Source: Caulobacter segnis
GTDB lineage: Bacteria > Pseudomonadota > Alphaproteobacteria > Caulobacterales > Caulobacteraceae
Assembly (NCBI RefSeq): GCF_029543125.1
Contig: NZ_JARQWW010000001.1
Span: 620,001-684,000 of the forward strand
DNA: 64,000 nucleotides
Reading direction: 5' to 3'
The translations under genes were made by a program, and so were the position numbers. Under the pieces are notes generated by a model. It ran no database searches and was not told the origin of the DNA. It was given only the letters and a program-made list of their open reading frames with translations. Shown piece after piece: positions 26,205 to 34,992 of the stretch (its first letter is position 1; each line of letters opens with the position of its first letter).

Positions 26205-26231
26205 ACGGCGCCGGCTTAAAGCCGGCGCCGT
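26205..26231 (+). promoter_or_regulatory. Hairpin between lasso precursors and processing genes
   Basis: Perfect 11-bp stem, ACGGCGCCGGC / GCCGGCGCCGT, with a TTAAA loop, 10 bases after the A2 stop and 13 bases before the B start. No T-run follows, so it may act as a partial terminator or as a 3' stabiliser of the precursor message, giving more precursor than enzyme. Similar A-B hairpins are known in proteobacterial lasso operons. Confidence 0.8.
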
Positions 26232-26244
26232 ACGGAGCTCTCCC

Positions 26245-26889
26245 ATGTCTCTCATGCTCGCCGCTGCGGCCGGTGTCCGGTTCGCCTTGGTCGACGATGA
26301 ACTGGTCTACCTCGATCTGCGCACGGATCAGTACGGCATGATCCAGGGCGTCGGCGACAAGGTCGTGCTGCACGCCTCCGACCTCATGACCGCGAGCGAC
26401 GAGCGCTTGGTCGAAGTTCTGTCGACGGCCGGACTTGTCTGCGACAAGGCTCCGACCAAGGTCTCTCCCCTCCGGATCGGCGCCGTCGATCTTCGTGATC
26501 AGACGGCTGACAGGTTGACCGCCGCCGACGCCCTGCGCTTCGCCGCGGTGCAGCTGGACGTGCTCACAAGTTTCCATCGGCGCCCGCTCGGCGCTCTGGT
26601 CGAACAGGTCGCGCGACGCAAACAGATCGGGATCATCGACAATGACGCCGCCTGCGCTGCCGCCCTGCGGTTCAGAGCGCTCCTGCCGCTGGCGCCGGTC
26701 GCGGGTCTTTGCCTGCAGCAATCCTTCATGCTCTTGGCCTGGCTGCATCGGCAGGGCTTAGGCGCCAGCTGGGTCTTCGGGGTGCGCACCTGGCCCTTCG
26801 AAGCCCACTGCTGGGTCCAGGCCGGACCGATCCTCCTTAACGACACCACCGAACGTGTCGCCACGTTCGAACCGATCTTGTGGGTCTGA
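26245..26889 (+). CDS. Lasso peptide maturation protease B (RRE + transglutaminase-like)
   Basis: A 214-residue protein that removes the leader. Residues 1-85 look like the PqqD-type leader-recognition domain (GVRFALVDDELVYLDLRTDQY); residues about 110-214 are the cysteine protease of the lasso B family, with catalytic Cys in VAGLCLQQSFMLLAWL, His in FEAHCWVQ and Asp in LLNDTTERV. Start at ATG 26245, after the hairpin; the frame is open upstream through A2's end. One base separates its stop from the C start. Confidence 0.92.
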   Translation: MSLMLAAAAGVRFALVDDELVYLDLRTDQYGMIQGVGDKVVLHASDLMTASDERLVEVLSTAGLVCDKAPTKVSPLRIGAVDLRDQTADRLTAADALRFAAVQLDVLTSFHRRPLGALVEQVARRKQIGIIDNDAACAAALRFRALLPLAPVAGLCLQQSFMLLAWLHRQGLGASWVFGVRTWPFEAHCWVQAGPILLNDTTERVATFEPILWV

Positions 26890-26890
26890 C

Positions 26891-28582
26891 ATGGGCGCAT
26901 TCATCTTTGTTCGGGCCGACGAGGGCGCAGGCGGCAAGCTGGATCTCGCCAAGGCCCTTCTCATCGAAGACGGATGGCGCGTCCGTCTTGAGGCCGACGG
27001 CGTCATGTTCGCCGTACAAGGTCCCGACGCGCCTTCGATCCGCAAATCGGCAGACGCAGACAGCTATCTCATCGGCGCGCTCTTTGATCGGCGCGGGCAG
27101 CCTGCCTTTGCGCCCTCGACAAACGGTCCACCACTCGAGCAGGCGGCCCGCCTCTGCAAAGACTACTGGGGACGGTACGCACTTCTGCTGTTTGACCGCA
27201 GCGGCGGAGTAGACGTGCTGACCGAACCGGGCGGCAGCATCAGTTGCGTCATGTGGCGCGTCGACGGCGCCTTTGTCGTCGCCTCTCGAATTCCGCAACG
27301 CCTCGGCCCGTTGACGCCGCAAGTGCGTCCGGACTGGCTAAGCGTGGCGCAGCGACTGGCGGACAGCTGGGCGGCCGATCCGCCGCCCCTGCTCACCGGC
27401 GTGACCCACAGCCGCGCAGGATCCTTGGTCAGCGCAGACGGGACCGAGACGCGGGTCTGGGACCCTTGCGCCTTCGCCGCCGACGCCGGCCGTGATCTTC
27501 AAGCCGACGGGCAAGCCGTCCGCGAGGCGCTGTCCATGGTGAGCGGCGCCTTTGCCCGCAGCAGCGCAAGGCCGGCCGTTCTCCTGTCCGGGGGCCTGGA
27601 TTCCTCCGTGGTCGCCGGCATGGCTGCTGAGCACTTTCAGCCGCAACTTCTGCACTTCACCTCCCCGTCCAAAGCCGCCGACGAGCTGCGTTTCGCGCAG
27701 GCTCAGGCGCAGCATCTGCAGTCCGACCTGGAGACGCTGGCGCGACCGGCCGCTCCCTTCTGCGCCCCCGGCGACGATGAGCTCGACACGTTCGAGCCGG
27801 ACCAGACGCTCTTTGCGCCCCAGTACCGCGACGCCCTATCGGTCTGGCGCCAGCGGCACGGCGTTGATGAGGTCTGGACCGGGCGCGGCGGCGACATGGT
27901 CTTCCTGCAGTCCGGCGTCTCGATCGCGCAGGATCTGATCCGACGGGACGGACCGGCGGCGCTGTTCGGCAAGGACCTCTACGCCTTCGCCATGGCCCGA
28001 CGCACGACGCTATGGACCCAGTGGCGGGCCGCCATGAGCGGCGAAGGGGTCGATAATTCGCCGCCGCATTATGACTGGGTCGCCTCACCCCGTCGGGCGC
28101 AAAAGACCTCAAGCGTGTTCACCGCCGCCAAGTCGGTGCATCTGCGCATGGTCGCCACAAGCCCGCGGTCCTTTGACCGATCCACCGCCCGCGATTTTGT
28201 AAGCTACCGACATCCGCTATTGGCCCAGCCGGTTCTGGAGGCCTGTCTGTCGGCGTCCCCGGTCAACCTTTGCAAAGGCGGGCGCGACCGGGCCTTGGCG
28301 CGCACGGCCTTCGCCGAGCAGTTGGCGCCGGCCGTACGGCGCCGCCGCTCCAAGGCCTCCTTAAGCCCCCATCAAGGCCGGCGTTTCCTGGCCGGCCTTG
28401 ATTTCATCCGCCCTTTTCTCCTCGACGGACTTTTGGCCGCCAAGGGCCTGATCGACCGCCCCCGCCTGGAGCATGCTCTGGCTCCCGCGACCCTGGCGTG
28501 GAGATGTGAGCAAGGCGCCCTGATCGACGCCTTGGCGCTGGAGGCCTGGGCTCGCTACTGGTCGGCGCGCGTTTCAAGATGA
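26891..28582 (+). CDS. Lasso cyclase C (asparagine-synthetase-like)
   Basis: A 563-residue ATP-dependent macrolactam synthetase that adenylates the Asp9 side chain and closes the ring onto Gly1. The PP-loop SGGLDSSVVAGMA is near residue 235, with downstream WTGRGGDMVF. The N-terminal domain resembles class II glutaminase but starts MGAF instead of MCG, so it lacks the glutamine-hydrolysing cysteine, as expected for lasso cyclases. Start ATG at 26891. Its end overlaps the convergent isopeptidase gene by 28 bases. Confidence 0.93.
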   Translation: MGAFIFVRADEGAGGKLDLAKALLIEDGWRVRLEADGVMFAVQGPDAPSIRKSADADSYLIGALFDRRGQPAFAPSTNGPPLEQAARLCKDYWGRYALLLFDRSGGVDVLTEPGGSISCVMWRVDGAFVVASRIPQRLGPLTPQVRPDWLSVAQRLADSWAADPPPLLTGVTHSRAGSLVSADGTETRVWDPCAFAADAGRDLQADGQAVREALSMVSGAFARSSARPAVLLSGGLDSSVVAGMAAEHFQPQLLHFTSPSKAADELRFAQAQAQHLQSDLETLARPAAPFCAPGDDELDTFEPDQTLFAPQYRDALSVWRQRHGVDEVWTGRGGDMVFLQSGVSIAQDLIRRDGPAALFGKDLYAFAMARRTTLWTQWRAAMSGEGVDNSPPHYDWVASPRRAQKTSSVFTAAKSVHLRMVATSPRSFDRSTARDFVSYRHPLLAQPVLEACLSASPVNLCKGGRDRALARTAFAEQLAPAVRRRRSKASLSPHQGRRFLAGLDFIRPFLLDGLLAAKGLIDRPRLEHALAPATLAWRCEQGALIDALALEAWARYWSARVSR

Positions 28583-30861
28583 AGGCTGCGTTCAAGAAAG
28601 GCGAAGGCCTCCTTGAACATCACCTCCAGATTTGCGGGGCTTTCGATCACGTGCCCCTCGCCCCAGAACCGCGCCAGCCGCACATCCTTTCCTTGCCGAC
28701 GCAGCGCCGCATAGAGGGCGATGGCTTGGTCCTCCGCCACATGGTCCAGGTCGCTGTGCAGCAGAAGCACCGGCGCCGAGACCTTGTCGGCGAAATAGAG
28801 CGGGCTGTTTCGGACATAGCGATCCTTCTGCGCCCAGGGTGGTCCTTTAAGATCGCCCTGCCCGCCCTCGGCCCAGTAGGCGGCGAAAGCGACCCCGTAG
28901 TTCAGATCATCCGATTGCTTGAGGGCAGGATGCTGCTGGCTCCAGACCGCCGTCAGATCGTAGAGCCCGTGTGCGGCGACAACCGCCTTGAACCTGTCGG
29001 TCTGTGTGGCGATGGCCAGGGCTCCGAAGCCGCCGAAGCTGTTGCCCCACAAGGCAAGCCGATCAGGATCGGCGTAGCCCTCTTTGATGACCCGGTCGAC
29101 CAAAGGAAGCACCTGGTCGGCCAGCCGCAGGCCGGGCTCTCCTTCGCGAGCAGGCATGGCGGGGGTGAGCACCGCATAGCCCTGCCCGGTCATGACCGCC
29201 ACATCGATGGACCAGCGCATCTGGTCGGGACGATAGACGGCGACCCGGTCTGCTCCCGGATAGGGCATGACGATCAGAGGATCACCGCCGGGTCGGGGAC
29301 GGGCCGGCCGATAGAGCAGGCTGACGAGTTCATCACCGCCTGCAGTGCGATGCCGAAGCTCAACCGCGCTCGGAACCTCGCGATCCGCCAGCCAAGGATT
29401 ATAGACCGACAGCGTCCGGGCCGCCTTGCCCGGTCCGCTGAGGACAAGCGCGGCGACGCCGTGACGGTCGTGCATCAGGGTGACGACCTGCCCGCCGGCT
29501 GCCGCCACGAGACGACCCTCGGGCTGAGGTGCGTAATCAAAGGTCCCTTGCGCCGAGACTGTGCCCCCCGGCGGCGTCGCACCGAACCGGCGCCGCGGGG
29601 CGCCGAGCTGAAGCAGCCGGGCCCGGGCGGCAAGCCGATGCGCGGTCTCAGACACCTCGACGGGACCTGAGGCGTCAAGCCGCCAAGGCGCATCTGCGCC
29701 GCCCGGATAGAGGGCAGGACCGGCGCCCGGCGCGCCTCGTCGCCAGGCCGGCGCCCCGCCTTGGCCGGAGCCGAAGACGTAAGGCGTCTCCCCCCGCCAT
29801 TGCGCGGCGACGGCGATGTTCTGATCCGTGGTGATCACGCGCTGCGCGTCGATGTCGTCGATGACGCGCAGACGCTCCTGAGAACGAGACCAGATGCGCA
29901 CCTGTCCCCATGCCCCGCCCGCGGGCCGCGCATGGAACATCAGCTGATCCCCGCTCGGCGACCAACTGATCAACTTGTTGCTGATGTCGCAGTCAGCACA
30001 GGGGGTCTGGGCCGCGCCGCTCTTAAGGTCGATCAGCATCAGATTGCGGCGGATGCCGGTCTCGCCGACCATGTCTCGGCTGTTCTTCAAGGATGCCGCG
30101 CCGGCGATGTAGGCGGCGGCCAGCACCGCGCCGTCGGGAGAGAGCTCCAGATCATAGAACCGCCCCGATGCGAGCGTCCTGACCGCTCCGTCACGTGCGT
30201 TCACCGACACGATGCGGCCCGGCGCAAAGCCGCACTCGCAACCCTCGTCACGGCTGTCGACCACCGTCATGCTCGCAAGACCCAAGGCCGCCCGTCGCTG
30301 CAGGTCGGAGGCCTTGGTCGCAGCGATGTTGTGCCGGTCGAGATCTCGATCAAAGTCGCTGCGTTGCTCGGCGACCACGAGGAGTTCGTCGTCGGAGCGC
30401 CACTGCATGTTGCGCGGCGACAGGCCGACGACCGCTCTGACCGCGGCCCACCGGACCGTGCGGTCCGCCAGGTTGACGACACCCACCTGCATGGCGCCGT
30501 TGTTAAATCGATAGACCGCAAGACGCGCGCCCGACGGAGACACAGGCCCCAGGCTGTAGCCATAGGGTCTGGACTGCGCGAAGAGAGGCTTGATCGCGCC
30601 GCCGCTCTTTAGGTCGGCGACGGATATGCGACCCGTGGTTCGCGCCTGCCCCCGTCCGTAATCAAAGCGCTGCGCCTGATCGCGTCCGAGACGATGCTCG
30701 ATGAAGAGATATCGGCCCGAAGGCTCAAAGCCCGCCTGGACGAACTCTTCCAGAGCCACGAGATCGCGAGGCGTCAGAGGGGCGGCGACAACCGGCTGGT
30801 GAATGAAGGCGCAGAAGAGGGCGCCGGCGGCCGCAGCCGCCTTTCGGAAAGCGGATCTCAT
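28555..30861 (-). CDS. Lasso peptide isopeptidase (S9 prolyl-oligopeptidase family)
   Basis: A 768-residue exported serine hydrolase (signal peptide ending QPVVAA). An N-terminal beta-propeller is followed by an alpha/beta-hydrolase domain with nucleophile GNSFGGFGA, Asp in HSDLDHVAEDQ and His in WGEGHVIE. In Caulobacterales lasso clusters, enzymes of this type (AtxE) open the isopeptide bond of the threaded peptide. Its location, convergent to the cyclase and next to the TonB receptor, supports that role; substrate is inferred. Confidence 0.88.
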   Translation of the reverse strand: MRSAFRKAAAAAGALFCAFIHQPVVAAPLTPRDLVALEEFVQAGFEPSGRYLFIEHRLGRDQAQRFDYGRGQARTTGRISVADLKSGGAIKPLFAQSRPYGYSLGPVSPSGARLAVYRFNNGAMQVGVVNLADRTVRWAAVRAVVGLSPRNMQWRSDDELLVVAEQRSDFDRDLDRHNIAATKASDLQRRAALGLASMTVVDSRDEGCECGFAPGRIVSVNARDGAVRTLASGRFYDLELSPDGAVLAAAYIAGAASLKNSRDMVGETGIRRNLMLIDLKSGAAQTPCADCDISNKLISWSPSGDQLMFHARPAGGAWGQVRIWSRSQERLRVIDDIDAQRVITTDQNIAVAAQWRGETPYVFGSGQGGAPAWRRGAPGAGPALYPGGADAPWRLDASGPVEVSETAHRLAARARLLQLGAPRRRFGATPPGGTVSAQGTFDYAPQPEGRLVAAAGGQVVTLMHDRHGVAALVLSGPGKAARTLSVYNPWLADREVPSAVELRHRTAGGDELVSLLYRPARPRPGGDPLIVMPYPGADRVAVYRPDQMRWSIDVAVMTGQGYAVLTPAMPAREGEPGLRLADQVLPLVDRVIKEGYADPDRLALWGNSFGGFGALAIATQTDRFKAVVAAHGLYDLTAVWSQQHPALKQSDDLNYGVAFAAYWAEGGQGDLKGPPWAQKDRYVRNSPLYFADKVSAPVLLLHSDLDHVAEDQAIALYAALRRQGKDVRLARFWGEGHVIESPANLEVMFKEAFAFLERSLHLETRADQ

Positions 30862-30867
30862 GGACGA

Positions 30868-33825
30868 TCACCAGCGCTTGGTGACTTGGACGGCCAGCAG
30901 CCGCCCGACCGGATCGGCGTTGGCCGCATCGTATCCGTAGCCTGCAGGAGCTTGATAGAAGGGCGGATCGACGTCGAAGAGGTTCTGCGCCGAGACGCTG
31001 ATGTCCAGCCCCTGCGCAAAGCCGGCCTCGGGCCGCCAGCCGAGATAGAGATCGGCTGTGGTCCAGGAATCCACGCTGCGTCCGGTCAGGCGGTCTCGAT
31101 AGCCGTCCACGTAATTGATCGTGGCGCGCGCCGTCCAGGAACGATAGCCCCAGGTCAGCGAGCCCCGCGCCCGCAGATCCAGCGGAAAGCCGCCGGTGTC
31201 GAGCAAGTCGACCGCCGGCGCATCGGCCGTGACGCCACGCCGATAGCGCGTCAGATAGACCCCGTCGGCCTCGGCGGTGAAGCGATGCTCGCCCTGTGAG
31301 AAGTCGTAACGCGCCCGCACGTCGACCCCACGGGTCTGCAGAACCCCGGCGTTCACATAGCGGCCGTCGACGATGGCGCGAAAGCTCGTCGCATCGCTCT
31401 GGCTTGAGTTGCTGAAGTTCGGCTGGGCCAAGAAGGCGCGGACGCGCTCCAGGTCGGCGGTGTTGGTCGACGGACTGATCCGGGTCACCAAGGTGGCGTA
31501 GATCGGATCATTGAGCACGCCGGAGATGTTTTCGGCAGCCGGCTGGCCGATGCGGCCGCGATAGCGAATGTCGAACCATCCCAGGCTGAGCGACAGGCCG
31601 TCCAGCCACTGCGGCTCATAGTCGAACCCGGCGGTGAACGAGCGCGAGGATTCAGGCTTCAGGTCGTCATTGCCGCCGTACATCACGATGACCGGAACAA
31701 GCTGTGCGCCTTCGTTGATGAGGCTCGCCGCATTGGTCCGAGCCTGACGGACCTCCGCCAAGGTCGGGGCCCGGAAGGAGGTTCCGTAGCTGGCGCGGAC
31801 CCGCAGGCCCGAGGCCGGCGACCAGACCGCGCCGAGCTTGGGGTCGGCCGTGGTTCCGGCGTCGTCATAGTCCTCAATCCGACCGGCCAGGGAGAGCTCC
31901 AGGCGCTCGATCCCGCGCACGGCGTTGTCGTCGCCGACGAGCGGAATTCGAAGCTCGCCGAAGATCGCGCCCACGCGACGATCAGCCGAAGGGCCGTAAG
32001 ATGCGGTCGGCGTGCGCAGGCTTCCGGAGGTGTAGAACTCACCGCTGCGGTCGTAGGTCTCGGTGCGAAGATGCGCGCCGAACGCCAGGCGCACGGGCCC
32101 TGCGGGAAGATCAAAGACCTCGCCGTCGACCAACAGGTTGGCCGAGGTCACCGCCGTCTCAAAGGTGATGAGCGAGCGGCCGGAGGCGACGAAGTCGAGA
32201 ACTGCGGCGCTGTTGGCCTTGCCCGCGCCGAACGGATTGAAGAACCCGTCGCGAGCGGCGGCATAGGCGGAGTCCGGATCATCGGGAATGTTGCCCAAGG
32301 CCTCGGACAAAGCCCTGGAGTGAATGGTGTTCTTGATCCGATGACGGCCGGTCTCCTCGCCGTAGGCCACATAGGCCTGACCGCGCCAGGTGCGGCCGAG
32401 ATCGGCTGAGACTGAAGCCGAAGCGGCCAGGGCTTCGGCCACGCCTTCGAAGCGCTGAGGTCCGATGTCATTGAGGAAGGAGTAGCTGATCGAATGGCTC
32501 GACGCGCCGTTGGGGGAAACGAAGAAGGGATTGGCCCGCGAGACGTTGATGGTCGTCGAATTGCCACCGGCGCGTCCTTCATAGTCGCGCCGCGAATAGC
32601 GCATGTCCGCTTCGAACTTGAGGCCGCCCCAAGATTGCGCCGCGGCGGCGAAGAGGCCGTGCCGGGTCTGGCCGGCGATGATGTCCTGCCCCGCAAAGCC
32701 GCTGAACAGGTTGGTCTCGCCGGCTGCGAAGTCCGCAGGCGATCGCGCATAGCCGCGTTCTGAAGGGCGGATGGCGTAGAGGACCCGGGCTCCGGAGACG
32801 ATGTTGCCCGGCGAGCTGAAATGGCGCCGCAGATCGGCGCCCCCGAAGGGGCGCAGATCCGCCGAAGCGGCGTAGTCCCGCTCGGCGGCCCGCAGGGCGT
32901 CCTTATGGCTGAACTCGTAGGAGACCACCGCATGCCCGCCGCTCCACGACGCCCCGGCCGTATGGGCGGCTGAGCCTTGGCCGAGGCCGCCCGGCGCGCC
33001 GCCGAACCGCAGGCGCGTCTCCTGTCTTTCGAAGGTCTTGCGAAGGATGATGTTGACCACCCCGCCGACGGCGTCGGAGCCGTATAGCGCCGAGGCCCCG
33101 TCCAGCAGCACGTCGACCCGCTCGATGGCCGCGGTCGGAATGGCGGAGACGTCGGCGAAGTCGCCCTTGGAGCCGGTGCCGGATATCCGCCGACCGTTGA
33201 CCAGAACCAGGGTGGCGTTGGCGCCCAGGCCCCTCAGGTTGAGGCCCGTGGACATGGTGGTGTTGGAGCCACTGTTGTCGGCGGCGGTCAGACTGCTGTC
33301 AGGGGTCGCCGTACCGCCGAAGTTCTGCGGCAGGGCCTGAAGGAAGTCTGCGACGGTGGCCTGCCCCGCCTTGTCGAGATCGTCCCGCCGGAAGATCAAA
33401 ACCGGCGAAGCGCCTTGATCGGCGCCCCGCAGCAGAGAGCCGGTGACCACCACCTCATCGAGCCTGACGGGTTCCTGCTGCTCAAGCGCCGCCGACGAAG
33501 ACGGCGTCTTGATCGGCGCCACCACGAAGACCCCCGGTCTCGGCTCGACTGCCTCCAGGCCGGTGCCGCCCAGCAGGCGCTGCAACGCTTCGGTCGCGCT
33601 CATCGCGCCTCGAACGCCCCCCGTCCTGCGGCCGGCGGCGACGCCGGAATCGACGACCACCTGCACGTCGAAGGTCTTGCCGAACGCCTCCAGCGCCGGG
33701 GCGAGCGGTCCGGGGGCGATGTTCACATCCGCTCGCGCGGCCTGAGCTTGGCCCGTCTGAGCCTGGGCCGCCGAGCAAGCGGCGACCGCCGCCGTCACCC
33801 CGAGAAACGCTGCTGCATAGTTCAT
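30868..33825 (-). CDS. TonB-dependent receptor with N-terminal signalling (STN) domain
   Basis: A 985-residue outer-membrane transducer. Signal peptide; STN domain about residues 35-105 (APALEAFGKTFDVQVVVDSG, ATEALQRLLGG); plug starting LDEVVVTGSLLRG; 22-strand barrel ending in VTKRW with the C-terminal aromatic. The STN domain talks to FecR across the periplasm. In this cluster it probably takes up the lasso peptide (or a complex of it) and signals its presence. Ribosome site GGAGGGG lies before ATG. Six bases precede the isopeptidase start. Confidence 0.93.
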   Translation of the reverse strand: MNYAAAFLGVTAAVAACSAAQAQTGQAQAARADVNIAPGPLAPALEAFGKTFDVQVVVDSGVAAGRRTGGVRGAMSATEALQRLLGGTGLEAVEPRPGVFVVAPIKTPSSSAALEQQEPVRLDEVVVTGSLLRGADQGASPVLIFRRDDLDKAGQATVADFLQALPQNFGGTATPDSSLTAADNSGSNTTMSTGLNLRGLGANATLVLVNGRRISGTGSKGDFADVSAIPTAAIERVDVLLDGASALYGSDAVGGVVNIILRKTFERQETRLRFGGAPGGLGQGSAAHTAGASWSGGHAVVSYEFSHKDALRAAERDYAASADLRPFGGADLRRHFSSPGNIVSGARVLYAIRPSERGYARSPADFAAGETNLFSGFAGQDIIAGQTRHGLFAAAAQSWGGLKFEADMRYSRRDYEGRAGGNSTTINVSRANPFFVSPNGASSHSISYSFLNDIGPQRFEGVAEALAASASVSADLGRTWRGQAYVAYGEETGRHRIKNTIHSRALSEALGNIPDDPDSAYAAARDGFFNPFGAGKANSAAVLDFVASGRSLITFETAVTSANLLVDGEVFDLPAGPVRLAFGAHLRTETYDRSGEFYTSGSLRTPTASYGPSADRRVGAIFGELRIPLVGDDNAVRGIERLELSLAGRIEDYDDAGTTADPKLGAVWSPASGLRVRASYGTSFRAPTLAEVRQARTNAASLINEGAQLVPVIVMYGGNDDLKPESSRSFTAGFDYEPQWLDGLSLSLGWFDIRYRGRIGQPAAENISGVLNDPIYATLVTRISPSTNTADLERVRAFLAQPNFSNSSQSDATSFRAIVDGRYVNAGVLQTRGVDVRARYDFSQGEHRFTAEADGVYLTRYRRGVTADAPAVDLLDTGGFPLDLRARGSLTWGYRSWTARATINYVDGYRDRLTGRSVDSWTTADLYLGWRPEAGFAQGLDISVSAQNLFDVDPPFYQAPAGYGYDAANADPVGRLLAVQVTKRW

Positions 33826-33930
33826 TTCAGTCCCCTCCTTTGTGCGACGGAACCGTCGCTTGAGAGGGGAGAGTTCGAATATGCGTCGACACCCTAACCG
33901 GCTTGTCGCAAAATTTTCAAAATCGGTTGG

Positions 33931-34902
33931 TCAGCCCCGCGGCCGCAGCCGGACGGTGCGTCCGTCAGCCTCAAGCTCCAAGCGGTAGAGGGTGGCGATG
34001 GCTGATGCGAATGCGGCGGTGTCCCCCGTCTTGAAGACGCCGCTCACCTTCACGTCTTCCAGCCCTTCATCGGCCAGCTCGACCTTCTGTTGCGAATAGC
34101 GGTTCACTTCGCCCACCGCGGCCTGCAGCGGCGTCTCCTTGAAGATCAGCTTGCCATCGCGCCAGCTGGTCTGAACCTGCATGTCGACCTTGCGCCGCAC
34201 CACCGCGCCGTCGGTCGCGGCCAGCTGATCGCCCGGCGCCAGGACCGGCGATTGCGCGCGGTCGCCGTGAAGGTTCTCAACCTTGACGGCGCCCTCCATC
34301 AGACTGACCTGAACTTGATCGCCGTCCTTGCGCACCTCAAAGCGCGTGCCCAGGGCCTCTACCCGCTCATTACCGGCCTCGACCACAAACGGCCGGGTTT
34401 TATCATGCGCCACGTCGAAGAAGGCCCGGCCCCGACTGAGGGTCACGCGTCGCCGGTCGCCTGCGAAGTCCACGACGATTTTGGTCGCCGTATCGAGCGT
34501 GACTTTGCTGCCGTCGGACAGGACGGCGATCCGGCTTTCACCGACCTTAGTGACCAGACGCGGCTGCCACGGCCGCCAAACACCCACCGAGAGGACGATC
34601 GCCGCGGCCAAGAGGCCGGCGCCGACCGCAGCGCGGCGGCGGCGGCGCGCCATGGCCGAAGGAGAGGTGGACGCCAGCACATCGGCGGCAAGACGCTGCA
34701 TGTCCGGGTCGTCGACCAAAGCGTCGCCGCTGCGCCAAAGACCGTCGATCTCGTCGTAGGCGCGACGATTGGCGGGATCTTGCCGCCACTTTCGAAAGGC
34801 CGCCACCCGCTCGACCGAGATGCTGCGGTTCTTCAGCTCGGCGAACCAAAGCGCCGCTTCGCTGCGCGATCTGGACGTATTGGCCTCAGGCACGTCTTGC
34901 AC
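33931..34902 (-). CDS. FecR-family anti-sigma/signal relay
   Basis: A 323-residue bitopic protein, GTG start. Cytoplasmic N-terminal domain with the FecR helix pattern (EAALWFAELKNRS, FRKWRQDPANRRAYDE), one membrane helix at about 92-110, periplasmic FecR domain (VGESRIAVLSDGSKVTLDT, GTRFEV) and STN-like C-terminus (FKETPLQAAVGEVNRYS). It should relay TonB-receptor occupancy to a FecI sigma factor, but no sigma gene is adjacent. Gap to the ABC gene is 90 bases. Confidence 0.92.
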   Translation of the reverse strand: MQDVPEANTSRSRSEAALWFAELKNRSISVERVAAFRKWRQDPANRRAYDEIDGLWRSGDALVDDPDMQRLAADVLASTSPSAMARRRRRAAVGAGLLAAAIVLSVGVWRPWQPRLVTKVGESRIAVLSDGSKVTLDTATKIVVDFAGDRRRVTLSRGRAFFDVAHDKTRPFVVEAGNERVEALGTRFEVRKDGDQVQVSLMEGAVKVENLHGDRAQSPVLAPGDQLAATDGAVVRRKVDMQVQTSWRDGKLIFKETPLQAAVGEVNRYSQQKVELADEGLEDVKVSGVFKTGDTAAFASAIATLYRLELEADGRTVRLRPRG

Positions 34903-34992
34903 CCTTCGTCGTCATCGACTGCACATTGCACTGATGCGCCGGCGCCCGCCGGACATCACCCTGCAACGCCGCCGTATCGACGGGCTGATATA

